The notes under the pieces are model-generated. The model was not told the DNA's origin, did not search any database, and was given only the letters and a program-made list of their open reading frames with translations. Below are positions 27,553 through 36,032 of a stretch of DNA of 64,000 nucleotides, piece by piece (the first letter of the stretch is position 1; every line of letters begins with the position of its first letter). Position numbers and translations under genes: made by a program. This stretch comes from Aestuariibacter sp. GS-14. Lineage in GTDB: Bacteria > Pseudomonadota > Gammaproteobacteria > Enterobacterales > Alteromonadaceae. The DNA is taken from NCBI RefSeq assembly GCF_006494365.1, contig NZ_VHIP01000004.1:248001-312000 (forward strand). The letters are read 5' to 3'.

Positions 27553-27813
27553 TCAGTTTTTGGTACTTTTACTGCTCAAAACCCTGTATAGCAAGGTTGC
27601 CGAAAATAATAAAACAAATGACAAGGCAATACCCCACGTAAACCAAAATGCAGCGTATTGAAACCCTCTATTGTTAGCATATAAATCAGGTGACGGGTTC
27701 ACGGTTAATACTTCCATCATTCCTGACGCGTATGCTTCGCCGAGAAAATGGATACCACCGCATCCAAGAACAAAATATATCGCGACTAAAGTTCGCCTGA
27801 AAATCCTACTCAT
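27553..27813 (-). CDS. Hypothetical two-TM small protein, 86 aa
   Basis: Not recognised. From the ATG at 27813 (weak GAG element upstream) it reads MSRIFRRTLVAIYFVLGCGG, a positive-inside TM start, then an extracytoplasmic loop (VNPSPDLYANNRGFQY), a second TM (FWFTWGIALSFVLLFSATLL) and the basic tail YRVLSSKSTKN. The frame is open 63 nt further upstream with alternative starts. First of three small minus-strand genes between the inverted palindromes. Confidence 0.55.
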   Translation of the reverse strand: MSRIFRRTLVAIYFVLGCGGIHFLGEAYASGMMEVLTVNPSPDLYANNRGFQYAAFWFTWGIALSFVLLFSATLLYRVLSSKSTKN

Positions 27814-27911
27814 ACATGTCTCATTTGTTACGAGGAATTCACTGTAACACGCGGTCTTACATATCTTCACTTTCATCGCAAAATTTAATGATTGTTGATT
27901 CGAACAAGGTT

Positions 27912-28125
27912 ATTTCTGATTCACCAACCTTTTTGAATAGATCCCTGACATCGCTTCGCGATTCAGGGATGACGCAAAGGAGTAGATTTCTGATTCACCA
28001 ACCTTTTTGAATAGATCCCTGACATCGCTTCGCGATTCAGGGAAGACGGATAGGGGTAGATTTCTGATTAGCCCGCCTTTTTGAATAGGTCCCTGAAATC
28101 GCTATTCGATTCAGGGATGACGTTG
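27912..28125. repeat. Tandem array of three 74-bp units carrying the 34-bp palindrome
   Basis: Units start at 27912, 27986 and 28060, each opening ATTTCTGATT and carrying CCTTTTTGAATAG before the palindrome (27941-27974, 28015-28048, 28089-28122). Units 1 and 2 differ at only a few positions; unit 3 is diverged, including the loop (CGCTATTCG for CGCTTCGCG), with the paired arms kept. The array resembles REP/BIME-type intergenic palindromes. No coding sequence. Confidence 0.88.
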
Positions 28126-28340
28126 TAACGCAGTCCAACGCAGGTTGTTTACAGCTAAAAGTGTTACTGTTTGGCTACGCATTTCGGATACTCTTTAACG
28201 CCTTAACCATTCAACCATCTGTTTTTAATAGTCATTTTAACTGGTACGTATCTTGTAATAGCGTTCTGTTTGCACAACATCACTCATCACATAAAGAAAG
28301 CTGTTTCCATAAGCAGCTCATAACGCGCTAGGAGCTACAC
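28126..28340. other. Intergenic leader of the 112-aa hypothetical gene
   Basis: Non-coding, AT-rich between the repeat array and the next gene; includes a small dyad GCTG-TTTCCATAA-GCAGC shortly before the ribosome-binding site. No gene seen. Confidence 0.35.
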
Positions 28341-28679
28341 ATGCAATCAGGCATTACCAGGTTCACCCGAATCGGGGACTGGATTTTCGAGGTAAAAATG
28401 GTCAGGGCGCTACGAGTAGAAGAGTACGGCCAGCCCTATGATGCGGTAGCTACACTTACCTCAAATGGCGATAACCTGTATATCGATACCCAATTAACCC
28501 GCCAGCATAACGAACTCTCGCGATACGATTGTATGGCGTTTTACGAATTTGCCCGCCAGCTCGAGATGAAGCAAATCCATTACGACAAACTGCGCAATGG
28601 CCAGCGGCAAAGCAGGGTAGTAGAAATAGTGGAAAACCAGCGTCCACGGGCGCAGGTCACCCTGGCGCGGGTAAAATGA
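28341..28679 (+). CDS. Hypothetical soluble protein, 112 aa
   Basis: No family recognised. TAGGAGC lies 6 nt before the ATG, so expression is likely. The product appears to be a small alpha+beta protein: strands in RFTRIGDWIFEVKMVRAL and DAVATLTSNGDNLYIDTQL, then a helix in RYDCMAFYEFARQLEMKQIH and a basic C-terminus with VVEIVENQRPRAQVTL. No signal or TM, hence cytoplasmic. Single gene, convergent with the Bcr/CflA transporter gene across a shared hairpin. Confidence 0.6.
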   Translation: MQSGITRFTRIGDWIFEVKMVRALRVEEYGQPYDAVATLTSNGDNLYIDTQLTRQHNELSRYDCMAFYEFARQLEMKQIHYDKLRNGQRQSRVVEIVENQRPRAQVTLARVK

Positions 28680-28689
28680 CGACATTCCA

Positions 28690-28716
28690 GCCTTACACGT
28701 GAATACAGGTGTAAGG
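28690..28716. terminator. Hairpin between convergent genes
   Basis: GCCTTACAC (28690-28698) and GTGTAAGGC (28708-28716), a perfect 9-bp stem between the stops of the 112-aa gene and the transporter gene. Placement suggests a bidirectional terminator although no T-tract is adjacent. Confidence 0.5.
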
Positions 28717-28730
28717 CCGGGCCCGGTATA

Positions 28731-29957
28731 TTAGTAATCGGCGCTGGGTTCCGCCTTTAGCGTAGGGTTGATCACCAGTTTTGCCAGTGTAAAGAACACA
28801 ACAAAACCAATGGCGATGGGATACAGGTTTTCAGTTAAAAAGGCATCTATGCCCATAGCAACCGGTACCGATATGATACTTGATAGCGAACCGATGATGG
28901 CGGCCCCAATGCCCGCCAATTTGCCCAATGGCTGCATGGCAATGGCGTTAAGGTTTCCAAACAATAGCCCTACAAAGAAAAAGCCGATAAACAGGGTAAC
29001 TAAGGCCAGCGGCAATGGTGGCAGTCCGGCAAACACCATCATCTCTAACATCAATACAGCGGAGAAAATCAACGCGCCATAAAGTGCCAGCGACGTGACC
29101 TTTCTCATCCCCCAGCGCATTACAATGTGGCTGTTCATATACGACGCCAGGCCAATTGAGAAGGCCAGTAACGCAAAGATATAGGCAAAGGTATCGCCAA
29201 CCTGATAAAAGCCTACAAAAATGGTTTGCGACGCGCTTATGTACGCCAGGAACGCGCCAAATACACACCCCATCGCTACGGTTGGCCCAATCACATCGCG
29301 GTGAGTAAGAATAAATTTGGACGAGCGGAAAAATTGCGGCCATGAAAATGGAACGCGATCTTCCAGCGACAAGGTTTCAGGCTGGCGAAGGAAGTACCAT
29401 AAACCCACCCCAGTTGAGACTACCAGAAACAGGGTAAAAATGTGGGTCCAGGATGCAATGCTGATTACCCACTGACCAACCATAGGCGCAATCATGGGCA
29501 CCAGAATAAACACCATCATAATAAACGACATAACGCGTGCCATGGCTTCACCAGCGAACTGATCACGAATCACTGCCATCGAGGCAATACGAGGGCCTGA
29601 TACACCAAAGGCCTGAATTAATCGCCCGATTAGCATGGTTGTCATATCAGTCGCTATCATACAAACCAGCGTGCCGATAATAAATATCCCCAGCCCAAGC
29701 ATTATAGCCTCACGCCGACCACGGGCATCGCAGTAGGGGCCAAAGAACAACTGCCCCAATGCCATCCCGCCAAAAAACAGCGACACTATCAGGTGGCTAT
29801 CGTGAATATCTTTGGCGCCCAGCTCATGACCAATCACATCCAGCGCTGGCAACATGGCATCAATACTAAGCGCAACCAATGACGTCATAAACGCCATTAG
29901 CATTACAAATTCAGCCATACCCAGTACGGGCTTCGCATTTACTGTTGAATTGGTCAT
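28731..29957 (-). CDS. Bcr/CflA-family multidrug efflux MFS transporter
   Basis: Twelve-TM drug:proton antiporter, 408 aa, typical length. Family features: an N-terminal MLMAFMTSLVALSIDAMLPA with the conserved Asp in TM1, the loop motif FGPYCDARGRREAIMLGLGI (motif A, G-x-x-D-x-x-G-R-R), and FGVSGPRIASMAVIRDQFAG after TM4. The substrate could be a drug, a dipeptide or a sulphonamide; not predictable. Monocistronic; divergent from the GH43 gene. Confidence 0.9.
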   Translation of the reverse strand: MTNSTVNAKPVLGMAEFVMLMAFMTSLVALSIDAMLPALDVIGHELGAKDIHDSHLIVSLFFGGMALGQLFFGPYCDARGRREAIMLGLGIFIIGTLVCMIATDMTTMLIGRLIQAFGVSGPRIASMAVIRDQFAGEAMARVMSFIMMVFILVPMIAPMVGQWVISIASWTHIFTLFLVVSTGVGLWYFLRQPETLSLEDRVPFSWPQFFRSSKFILTHRDVIGPTVAMGCVFGAFLAYISASQTIFVGFYQVGDTFAYIFALLAFSIGLASYMNSHIVMRWGMRKVTSLALYGALIFSAVLMLEMMVFAGLPPLPLALVTLFIGFFFVGLLFGNLNAIAMQPLGKLAGIGAAIIGSLSSIISVPVAMGIDAFLTENLYPIAIGFVVFFTLAKLVINPTLKAEPSADY

Positions 29958-30264
29958 AGTGTCTTTAATCTTGTTCCTGAATCTCTGAGAAGCGGCTGCT
30001 CACTGACAGTTCCTGGCACACATTGCCAGGCCGCGCAGTATACCTGAAAGTTTATTACAACATGTCAGTTATCCGAGGATTCACCCATAAAATCCGTCAA
30101 AAAAAGGCAAAATTACGGCTCAGTTATCAGTATTGTTTATCAGGGTATAAATCATGTTAATACGTGAGCAATTTAGTAACAATAAAACCCATTTTGATAA
30201 TAGTTAGGTAAGTTAACTGCGTGTACGGTCTGACTCATGTTGTTAACCACTGATTGCCAAAACC
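29958..30264. promoter_or_regulatory. Divergent promoter region, efflux transporter / GH43
   Basis: 307 bp, AT-rich. It carries the promoters of two outward-facing genes. The stretch 30130-30225 has AT-rich -10-like segments. No operator can be named, and the TTTGAAAC motif of the rhamnogalacturonan locus is absent. Confidence 0.4.
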
Positions 30265-31887
30265 ATGCTCACAAAGTTACTCATACAGTGCTTACGCCCG
30301 ATAGGGTTTGTAGCGCTGATGTGTGCTACGCACACCGTTACCGCTGCTCAAACTGCTACAACGCCGTTTAACGCTGCAATTGATATGTCGTTGCCCGTAA
30401 CGTATACCAACCCGGTGTTGCCTGGGTTTTATTCTGATCCGAGTATTACTAAAGCCGGAGAATATTACTATTTGGTGTCGAGTACATTTGAGTATTTTCC
30501 CGGCATTCCGGTATTTCGAAGTAAAGACCTGGTTAACTGGGAACAAATTGGTCACGTTATAGACCGCCCGGAGCAATTGCCCGACGGAGTGAACATCTTC
30601 GCGGTAACGCTGCGCTACCACGACGGTACGTTTTATATCGTTACCACCAACGTGGGCTATGGTTGGAATTTTATCATGAAGGCAGAAGACCCAGCCGGCC
30701 CCTGGTCTGATCCCATCTGGATAGATGTGCCGCATATCGACCCGGATTTATTCTTCGATGACGATGGCAGGGTATATGTGATCAATTCCGCCTTTACCCT
30801 GTACGAAATTGATATTAACACCGGTAAGGTGTTCAACGAGACAGGTCCAATTTGGGCTACAGAAGGCGGCCGTTATGCAGAAGGGCCGCACATTTATAAA
30901 AAAGACGGCTGGTACTACCTGATGGCGGCAGAAGGCGGCACTGAGGAAGCTCACTCGATCACCATCGCTCGCAGCCATAACATTACCGGACCCTATTACA
31001 GTAATCCGGCTAACCCCATTGTGACTCACGTGAACCGGGCTGGTCAGCAAAATCCTATTCAGGGGCTGGGCCATGGTGACATGATTCAAACCGACGACGG
31101 CGATCACTGGATGGTATTTCATGGATACCGCAGTGTCATTGAGGGTGGTACCCATCATACACTGGGCAGGGAAACGTGCCTTGCACCCGTTAGCTGGCCC
31201 GCGTTTGGTTGGCCCCAGGTAAATGGCAACGGCACCATTACACCACAAATGCGCGTGCCCACCCTGCCACTCAAGCCGCTTCCTCCGAAACCTGTGCGGA
31301 CCTTCTTTGATAAACCTTTGGGACTGGAATGGAACTATGTGCAATCACCACCGCCAAACACAGTGCATATTGATACGCGCAGTAAAAAGCTGGTACTAAC
31401 GGGTTCAGAATTTACCTTGGGTAGTCCGCATCAAAAGGGCATTAGCTTTGTTGGGCGACGCTTGCAACACACGCACTTTACAGCACGCACTGAGCTGCAG
31501 TTTTCGCCGGCATCGAGCAACGAAAAAGCCGGGTTAACCTTGCTGAATAACGGCACTCACTTCGACATCATGGTGGGCGTAGACGAGGGTGTGCGTTACG
31601 CACAGGTCATGTTCCAATTTGGCGACATTAGCTACGCATCGGAGCCTGTTGCACTGGCGCCAGGGGCAGTTGTGCTAACGATAAAAGGAACGGGAAGTGA
31701 ATTTCACTTCGGTATTGAGCAACAGGGTAACACTACGATTATCGACAGCGTAAGTGCGCGGTATTTAAGTTCTGAAACGATTGGTGGATTCACCGGGGTA
31801 TATGTTGGCCCCTATGCTACCGGTAATGGGCGCCCCGCAACGAGCGAAGCGCACTACAGCTGGTTTGATTACAAGCCTGTAGAATAG
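30265..31887 (+). CDS. GH43 beta-xylosidase / alpha-L-arabinofuranosidase, exported
   Basis: 540 aa. Signal peptide to about residue 28 (THTVTAA). The five-bladed catalytic propeller shows NPVLPGFYSDPSITKAGEYY (base Asp), VPHIDPDLFFDDDGRVYV (pKa-modulating Asp) and GRYAEGPHIYKKDGWYYL (acid Glu). A C-terminal beta-sandwich (about 345-535) with FTARTELQFSPASSNEKAGL matches the XynB-type xylosidase C-terminal domain. Releases xylose or arabinose from oligosaccharides in the periplasm. It stands alone, 13 kb from the rhamnogalacturonan locus, with its own terminator. Confidence 0.9.
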   Translation: MLTKLLIQCLRPIGFVALMCATHTVTAAQTATTPFNAAIDMSLPVTYTNPVLPGFYSDPSITKAGEYYYLVSSTFEYFPGIPVFRSKDLVNWEQIGHVIDRPEQLPDGVNIFAVTLRYHDGTFYIVTTNVGYGWNFIMKAEDPAGPWSDPIWIDVPHIDPDLFFDDDGRVYVINSAFTLYEIDINTGKVFNETGPIWATEGGRYAEGPHIYKKDGWYYLMAAEGGTEEAHSITIARSHNITGPYYSNPANPIVTHVNRAGQQNPIQGLGHGDMIQTDDGDHWMVFHGYRSVIEGGTHHTLGRETCLAPVSWPAFGWPQVNGNGTITPQMRVPTLPLKPLPPKPVRTFFDKPLGLEWNYVQSPPPNTVHIDTRSKKLVLTGSEFTLGSPHQKGISFVGRRLQHTHFTARTELQFSPASSNEKAGLTLLNNGTHFDIMVGVDEGVRYAQVMFQFGDISYASEPVALAPGAVVLTIKGTGSEFHFGIEQQGNTTIIDSVSARYLSSETIGGFTGVYVGPYATGNGRPATSEAHYSWFDYKPVE

Positions 31888-31899
31888 CATTCGGTCAAG

Positions 31900-31938
31900 A
31901 AAAAAATGGGCACTGTTTATAACAACTCAGCGCCCATC
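31900..31938 (-). terminator. Terminator shared by GH43 and lipoprotein genes
   Basis: ATGGGC (31906-31911) and GCCCAT (31932-31937) pair; read on the minus strand the stem is followed by a run of seven T residues, fitting termination of the lipoprotein gene. The loop is long (20 nt). Confidence 0.6.
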
Positions 31939-31955
31939 TTGCTACTGGGAATGGA

Positions 31956-32291
31956 TTAACAGTCTTTTTCTTCCATATCCAGTTTGTCTTTTGCTTTTTC
32001 GCACGTCTCTTCAATCGCTTCTGCGGTATCTTCAGCCAGTTCTTCAGCTTGGTCTGCTAAATCATCAGTCATTTCTTCAGCCTGATCTACCACGTCTTCT
32101 GCCATATCCTGGGCTTGTTCTGCGGCTTCAGCAGCCGCGTCTTTTACATCACTAAGTGCTTTAGCTGCGCTTTCCGCTACGCTATCCACTTTTTCTTCTG
32201 TTTGTTCTGCACGGTCATCGCTACAAGCAGCCAGCGTAACGGTAAACAGACCAACTAAAAGTAATGTAACGACTTGTTTTACGTGTTTCAT
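31956..32291 (-). CDS. Acidic coiled-coil lipoprotein
   Basis: 111 aa. Signal peptide MKHVKQVVTLLLVGLFTVTL with lipobox LAAC. The mature part is a long Ala/Glu/Asp-rich amphipathic helix with repeated heptad-like AEEMTDDLADQAEELAEDTA, ending EEKDC; it resembles Lpp-like or YtxH/entericidin-type spacer lipoproteins. The start at 32291 has GGGAGA 7 nt upstream; a longer TTG start is not preferred. Function unknown; probably envelope. It follows a 53-aa membrane protein gene by 36 bp on the same strand. Confidence 0.75.
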   Translation of the reverse strand: MKHVKQVVTLLLVGLFTVTLAACSDDRAEQTEEKVDSVAESAAKALSDVKDAAAEAAEQAQDMAEDVVDQAEEMTDDLADQAEELAEDTAEAIEETCEKAKDKLDMEEKDC

Positions 32292-32327
32292 GTGTGTTTC
32301 TCCCAAAGTGCGACGTTGTAATTTGGA

Positions 32328-32489
32328 TTATTTGCGCGTTGAACGCCCAATAACCACTTTATAAATAAAGACCAGATATATACCGGTAAGCAGGACCAGC
32401 TTACCCAACCCCTGCATGCTGTTCGACACGCCCAGACGCTTTATAGTCACACCTGTTACGACGGTCATAATGAGTAAAATAAACAACAT
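32328..32489 (-). CDS. Small two-TM membrane protein, 53 aa
   Basis: Reads MLFILLIMTVVTGVTIKRLG then a short loop and LVLLTGIYLVFIYKVVIG, ending RSTRK. Two hydrophobic helices with a basic C-terminus. GGAG lies 7 nt upstream of the chosen ATG; another in-frame ATG two codons upstream is too close to that site. It is immediately upstream of the coiled-coil lipoprotein gene. Function unknown. Good start signal and uninterrupted hydrophobic pattern make it a likely real gene despite its size. Confidence 0.65.
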   Translation of the reverse strand: MLFILLIMTVVTGVTIKRLGVSNSMQGLGKLVLLTGIYLVFIYKVVIGRSTRK

Positions 32490-32708
32490 TGGCATTCTCC
32501 TTGTGCTTATGCAGCCTCTACACGTTAATCAACCTAAGGGTTCACCAAGGGTTCACCAATGGTTTGCCAGGGGATTGACGGGTAACAGAGCGACATGTCA
32601 CCTCTCGGATGACGGGTAGCAATACCAATGCGAAAAGCTTGCCAATGTTAATTGGCATTAATTAACAATAAGTTATACAAGTCACATGCAAAACAGAGGG
32701 AAAGCCAA

Positions 32709-32742
32709 TGTAAAGGTGTCTGCCCTTGCAGACACCTTTACA
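32709..32742. terminator. Perfect 15-bp hairpin downstream of ppk2
   Basis: TGTAAAGGTGTCTGC (32709-32723) pairs exactly with GCAGACACCTTTACA (32728-32742) around a CCTT tetraloop, 27 bp past the ppk2 stop. Very stable; probably the 3' end of the ppk2 mRNA, though no long T-run follows. Confidence 0.7.
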
Positions 32743-32769
32743 CAGCGGGTAAATATGGGAATCTGATAG

Positions 32770-33726
32770 CTAACTTTTTTGCTGCTCAGGATGAAGTGAT
32801 TTACCCAGTATATGGTTGTCACGTTCGATAACCGTGGCCGCTCGGCCAACAATCAGTGGATCAGGCGCTTTGGCAATGTGTTTGTCTTTATTGGGGTAGG
32901 GCAATTTGTGCAGGAAATACTGCATACAATTGAGTCTTGCCCGCTTTTTGTCGTCCGACTTTATCACTACCCAGGGTGCGTCTGCTGTGTCGGTATAAAA
33001 GAACATCGCTTCTTTTGCTTCGGTATAGTCGTCCCATTTTTGTTGGGCAAGTTTGTCAATTGGACTGAGCTTCCACTGCTTAAGCGGATCAGTTTCGCGG
33101 CGTTTAAAGCGGCGTGTCTGTTCTTCCTGAGTAACCGAAAACCAAAACTTGAATACCCGAATCCCGCTATTCACCAGCATGCGTTCCAACTCCGGCGTTT
33201 GACGCATAAATTCCAGATATTCATTTGGTTCGCAAAAGCCCATTACGCGTTCTACTCCCGCGCGGTTGTACCAGGAACGGTCGAATAATACTATTTCTCC
33301 CGCGGTTGGCAGATGCTTGATGTAGCGCTGAAAATACCACTGGCCTTTCTCTTCTTCAGACGGCTTTTCCAATGCCACTACCCGCGCACCACGAGGATTC
33401 AAATGCTCCATAAACCGCTTAATTGTGCCACCTTTACCGGCCGCGTCGCGCCCTTCAAAAATCATTACCACACGCTCACCGGTGTCTTTTACCCATTTTT
33501 GCACTTTTAGCAGTTCAACCTGCAACTGATGCTTATGTTGTTCATAGAACTGACGGGTTACTTTGCGTTTATAGGGGTATTCACCGGAGCGGAATGATTC
33601 GGCAATGTAATGTTCATCGTGGCGCAAGTCACCAATATTCTGGTGAACAACCGACACACTGGCCGTGTCCAAGCTTGCGGTCTGAGACTGGGAGTTTGCG
33701 GTGGATGTGGTTTGGCTGACTGTCAC
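32770..33726 (-). CDS. ppk2: Polyphosphate kinase 2 (PPK2 family)
   Basis: Transfers phosphate between polyphosphate and nucleotides. 318 aa with one PPK2 domain (about 45-290), after an N-terminal Ser/Thr/Gln-rich tail. Walker A FEGRDAAGKGGTIKRF, Walker B-like VLFDRSWYNRAGVERVMGF, lid region RRFKRRETDPLKQWKLSPID. GTG start at 33726 with AGGAG 8 nt upstream. The reaction direction (ADP or GDP to NTP, or the reverse) cannot be told from sequence. Monocistronic. Confidence 0.93.
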   Translation of the reverse strand: MTVSQTTSTANSQSQTASLDTASVSVVHQNIGDLRHDEHYIAESFRSGEYPYKRKVTRQFYEQHKHQLQVELLKVQKWVKDTGERVVMIFEGRDAAGKGGTIKRFMEHLNPRGARVVALEKPSEEEKGQWYFQRYIKHLPTAGEIVLFDRSWYNRAGVERVMGFCEPNEYLEFMRQTPELERMLVNSGIRVFKFWFSVTQEEQTRRFKRRETDPLKQWKLSPIDKLAQQKWDDYTEAKEAMFFYTDTADAPWVVIKSDDKKRARLNCMQYFLHKLPYPNKDKHIAKAPDPLIVGRAATVIERDNHILGKSLHPEQQKS

Positions 33727-33786
33727 GGTAAGATCTCCTGTTGATGATCTTAGTGTACGCCCAATCCCGCGGTTACTGTGGTGTTA

Positions 33787-33825
33787 ATGCCGCCTGCGCT
33801 GATCCAGATCAACGTCAGGCGGCAT
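33787..33825. terminator. Hairpin between ppk2 and S9 peptidase genes
   Basis: ATGCCGCCTG (33787-33796) pairs with CAGGCGGCAT (33816-33825); 10-bp perfect stem, loop 19 nt. Follows the S9 peptidase stop on the minus strand by 6 bp. Terminator-like but without a T-tract. Confidence 0.5.
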
Positions 33826-33831
33826 CGCCAT

Positions 33832-35790
33832 TTATTGCAAATATTTACCGAGGAATGTATCCATCGCTTCGAAGGTTTTCATTCGGTTTGACTGAATAGA
33901 CAAGTGGTGATTTCCCAAAGGAAGCTCCACGTATTCAAACACCTTGTCATGATCTTCCAGTTCTTCAGCCATATTGCGGCTTTGCTCCACATGCACCACG
34001 CGGTCTTCTTCGCCGTGGATCAGCAGAATAGGCGTTTTGATGTTTTCTACAAAGTTGATTGGCGAGCGGCGTTCACGATCGTCGCTGTCCTCACCAATTT
34101 GTTTTTTAACCAACTCTTTGTTTACAAACGCTCGGGCGCGAAATACCAATCTGTCTAAATCGCTCACCCCGGCAAAACTAATGGCGCAGGTATACATTTC
34201 AGGGCTTTTCACCGTGGCGGCAAGGGCAGCAAAGCCACCATAACTGGCGCCGACAATACAGACTTTGGATTTGTCGGTATAGCCCTGGTCAATCATCCAC
34301 TGGGTGGCGTCAGCAATGTCGTCCTGCATTGCCATCCCCCAGCTTTGCATTTGTGCTTCACTGAATGAGTAACCATAGCCGGTTGACCCTCGGAAGTTCG
34401 GGCGCATCACGGCGTAACCACGGCTGCTGAAATACGCCGTCCAGTAATCGAAGCCTGAATAATCCCGACCGCCAGGACCACCGTGCGGGAAAATTACCGT
34501 TGGGTAAGGCGCTTTGCCGTGTTTGGGTAAGGTTAAATAGCCTTCGATAGTGGATTTATCACGGGTTGTGATATCGACACGCGTGTGGTTATTCAGCGAC
34601 TCCGGCACTATGTCGGGGTATTGATCAAACAGAAAATTCAGCGTGCCCTCGCGCTGATTGCCAACGTAATAGCGGCCCGGTTGCGTATCGCTTTCTGAAT
34701 ACAGCAAATACACATCTTCGTTTTGGCTGAATGTTACCAGATAGTTATTGCGCTCTTTAATCAGATCATCGAGACCCTCTTGCAACGCTTGGTAACGCGG
34801 CTCCCAGTAATAACGGCCACCTTTGGCATTGGCATGGCGAATACCAATGGCATCCTTGGTTACCGGCGAATAAATCAGGCTGCCGTCCACGTCATATTCG
34901 TCATCCGAATACACCAGGGTTTCTTCACGGGTAGTGAGATCCATCTTATACAGGGCACGATAATCACCCAGATATTTTTTGAAGTACAAAATGTTTGGAT
35001 CGGCGGCAAATCCTGCAATGTGAATCGGTTTATCGGTAGACACATTATAGGCAAACAGTGTTTCGTATTTGTCGTCTTCATTGAGCAAAAGAATTTCGCG
35101 ATCACCGGTTTCATAATTCAGTGTTACCCCCACACGCAAATTGCCCTGCCGGTCGGTAACCCAATCGCGGATCCGCTTTTTGCCTTTTTCCAGACGGCTG
35201 ATTTTTTGATCTTTAATGTTTACCTTGAACACGGAGGGTTCTTGCGGGCGCGCGATGTCGATTGCCATCAGGATGTGATCGGGATCGTCAGGCAACATAT
35301 CAATGATTTCGTCCTGGAACTGTGGAGAGTGTCTGGGATTTTCCTGATAGCGTTTGATGTGACGCCAATCAATGACTTGCTCGGGCTCGCCGCCCTGCTC
35401 ATTGTATTTCATAACGTACAGACGGGTTTTGAAATACTTGGTACCAGCATCAGAGATTTCGTACTTGGCACTAACCAACAGATCTTCATCGTTGGCCCAG
35501 CGATACCAGTTAATTTTGACCTTCTTGTTGTCGGCCCGAAGCAGGTAATACACCTTGCCCGTTTCCATATCCAGCGTCATGAGAGCAGCTAAATCCTCAC
35601 TCTGAGAATTGCGTTCCATGGCTAAGCGGTTGCCGCCTGGCGATAGCGCAACAGAGTAAAACTGGGGCAATCGGCTAAATGCCTCAATTGGCGTTATTTT
35701 TGCTTCTTCATTTGCATTGGCAACCGAGACCGGGATGGCAGTGAGTATGCAAAAGCAAAGCATAACCACGCCTTGTGTAAAGCGCTTCAT
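33832..35790 (-). CDS. Prolyl oligopeptidase family (S9) peptidase, exported
   Basis: 652 aa. Signal peptide ending VSVANA (about residue 26). N-terminal beta-propeller of about 380 residues (WYRWANDEDLLVSAKYEISD) then an alpha/beta hydrolase domain with PTVIFPHGGPGGRDYSGFDY, nucleophile Ser in GASYGGFAALAAT, Asp in LIHGEEDRVVHVEQS and His in LPLGNHHLSIQ. Resembles acyl-aminoacyl-peptidase/DPP IV-type enzymes. Periplasmic peptide trimming is likely. Divergent from tamA. Confidence 0.92.
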   Translation of the reverse strand: MKRFTQGVVMLCFCILTAIPVSVANANEEAKITPIEAFSRLPQFYSVALSPGGNRLAMERNSQSEDLAALMTLDMETGKVYYLLRADNKKVKINWYRWANDEDLLVSAKYEISDAGTKYFKTRLYVMKYNEQGGEPEQVIDWRHIKRYQENPRHSPQFQDEIIDMLPDDPDHILMAIDIARPQEPSVFKVNIKDQKISRLEKGKKRIRDWVTDRQGNLRVGVTLNYETGDREILLLNEDDKYETLFAYNVSTDKPIHIAGFAADPNILYFKKYLGDYRALYKMDLTTREETLVYSDDEYDVDGSLIYSPVTKDAIGIRHANAKGGRYYWEPRYQALQEGLDDLIKERNNYLVTFSQNEDVYLLYSESDTQPGRYYVGNQREGTLNFLFDQYPDIVPESLNNHTRVDITTRDKSTIEGYLTLPKHGKAPYPTVIFPHGGPGGRDYSGFDYWTAYFSSRGYAVMRPNFRGSTGYGYSFSEAQMQSWGMAMQDDIADATQWMIDQGYTDKSKVCIVGASYGGFAALAATVKSPEMYTCAISFAGVSDLDRLVFRARAFVNKELVKKQIGEDSDDRERRSPINFVENIKTPILLIHGEEDRVVHVEQSRNMAEELEDHDKVFEYVELPLGNHHLSIQSNRMKTFEAMDTFLGKYLQ

Positions 35791-36032
35791 GGCAACATTC
35801 CTTGTATTTATAGGATTTTATAGTGAGTAATATAAATAATCCCGACAACCGAGGCAAACAAATCAGTCTGAACCAGCCGGGTAGTTATTACACACAGTGT
35901 CGTAAATCCGCCACGTTTCAACGAAAAAACTGTAGCAATGTCACGGTAAGGGGTAAACTGCCCAACGGGTTTGTCGACTTTTACACAAGCCTTTTTTCCC
36001 CTATCCCTGTGTAAGGAACCACACGTTTTCAC

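Noticed and set aside
26591-28125. CRISPR array interpretation of the repeated palindromes
   Set aside because: The spacing repeats are themselves repeated (74-bp units), not unique spacers, and no cas genes are near.
35823-36014. Short plus-strand frame upstream of tamA
   Set aside because: No homology or signal and lies in the promoter between divergent genes.
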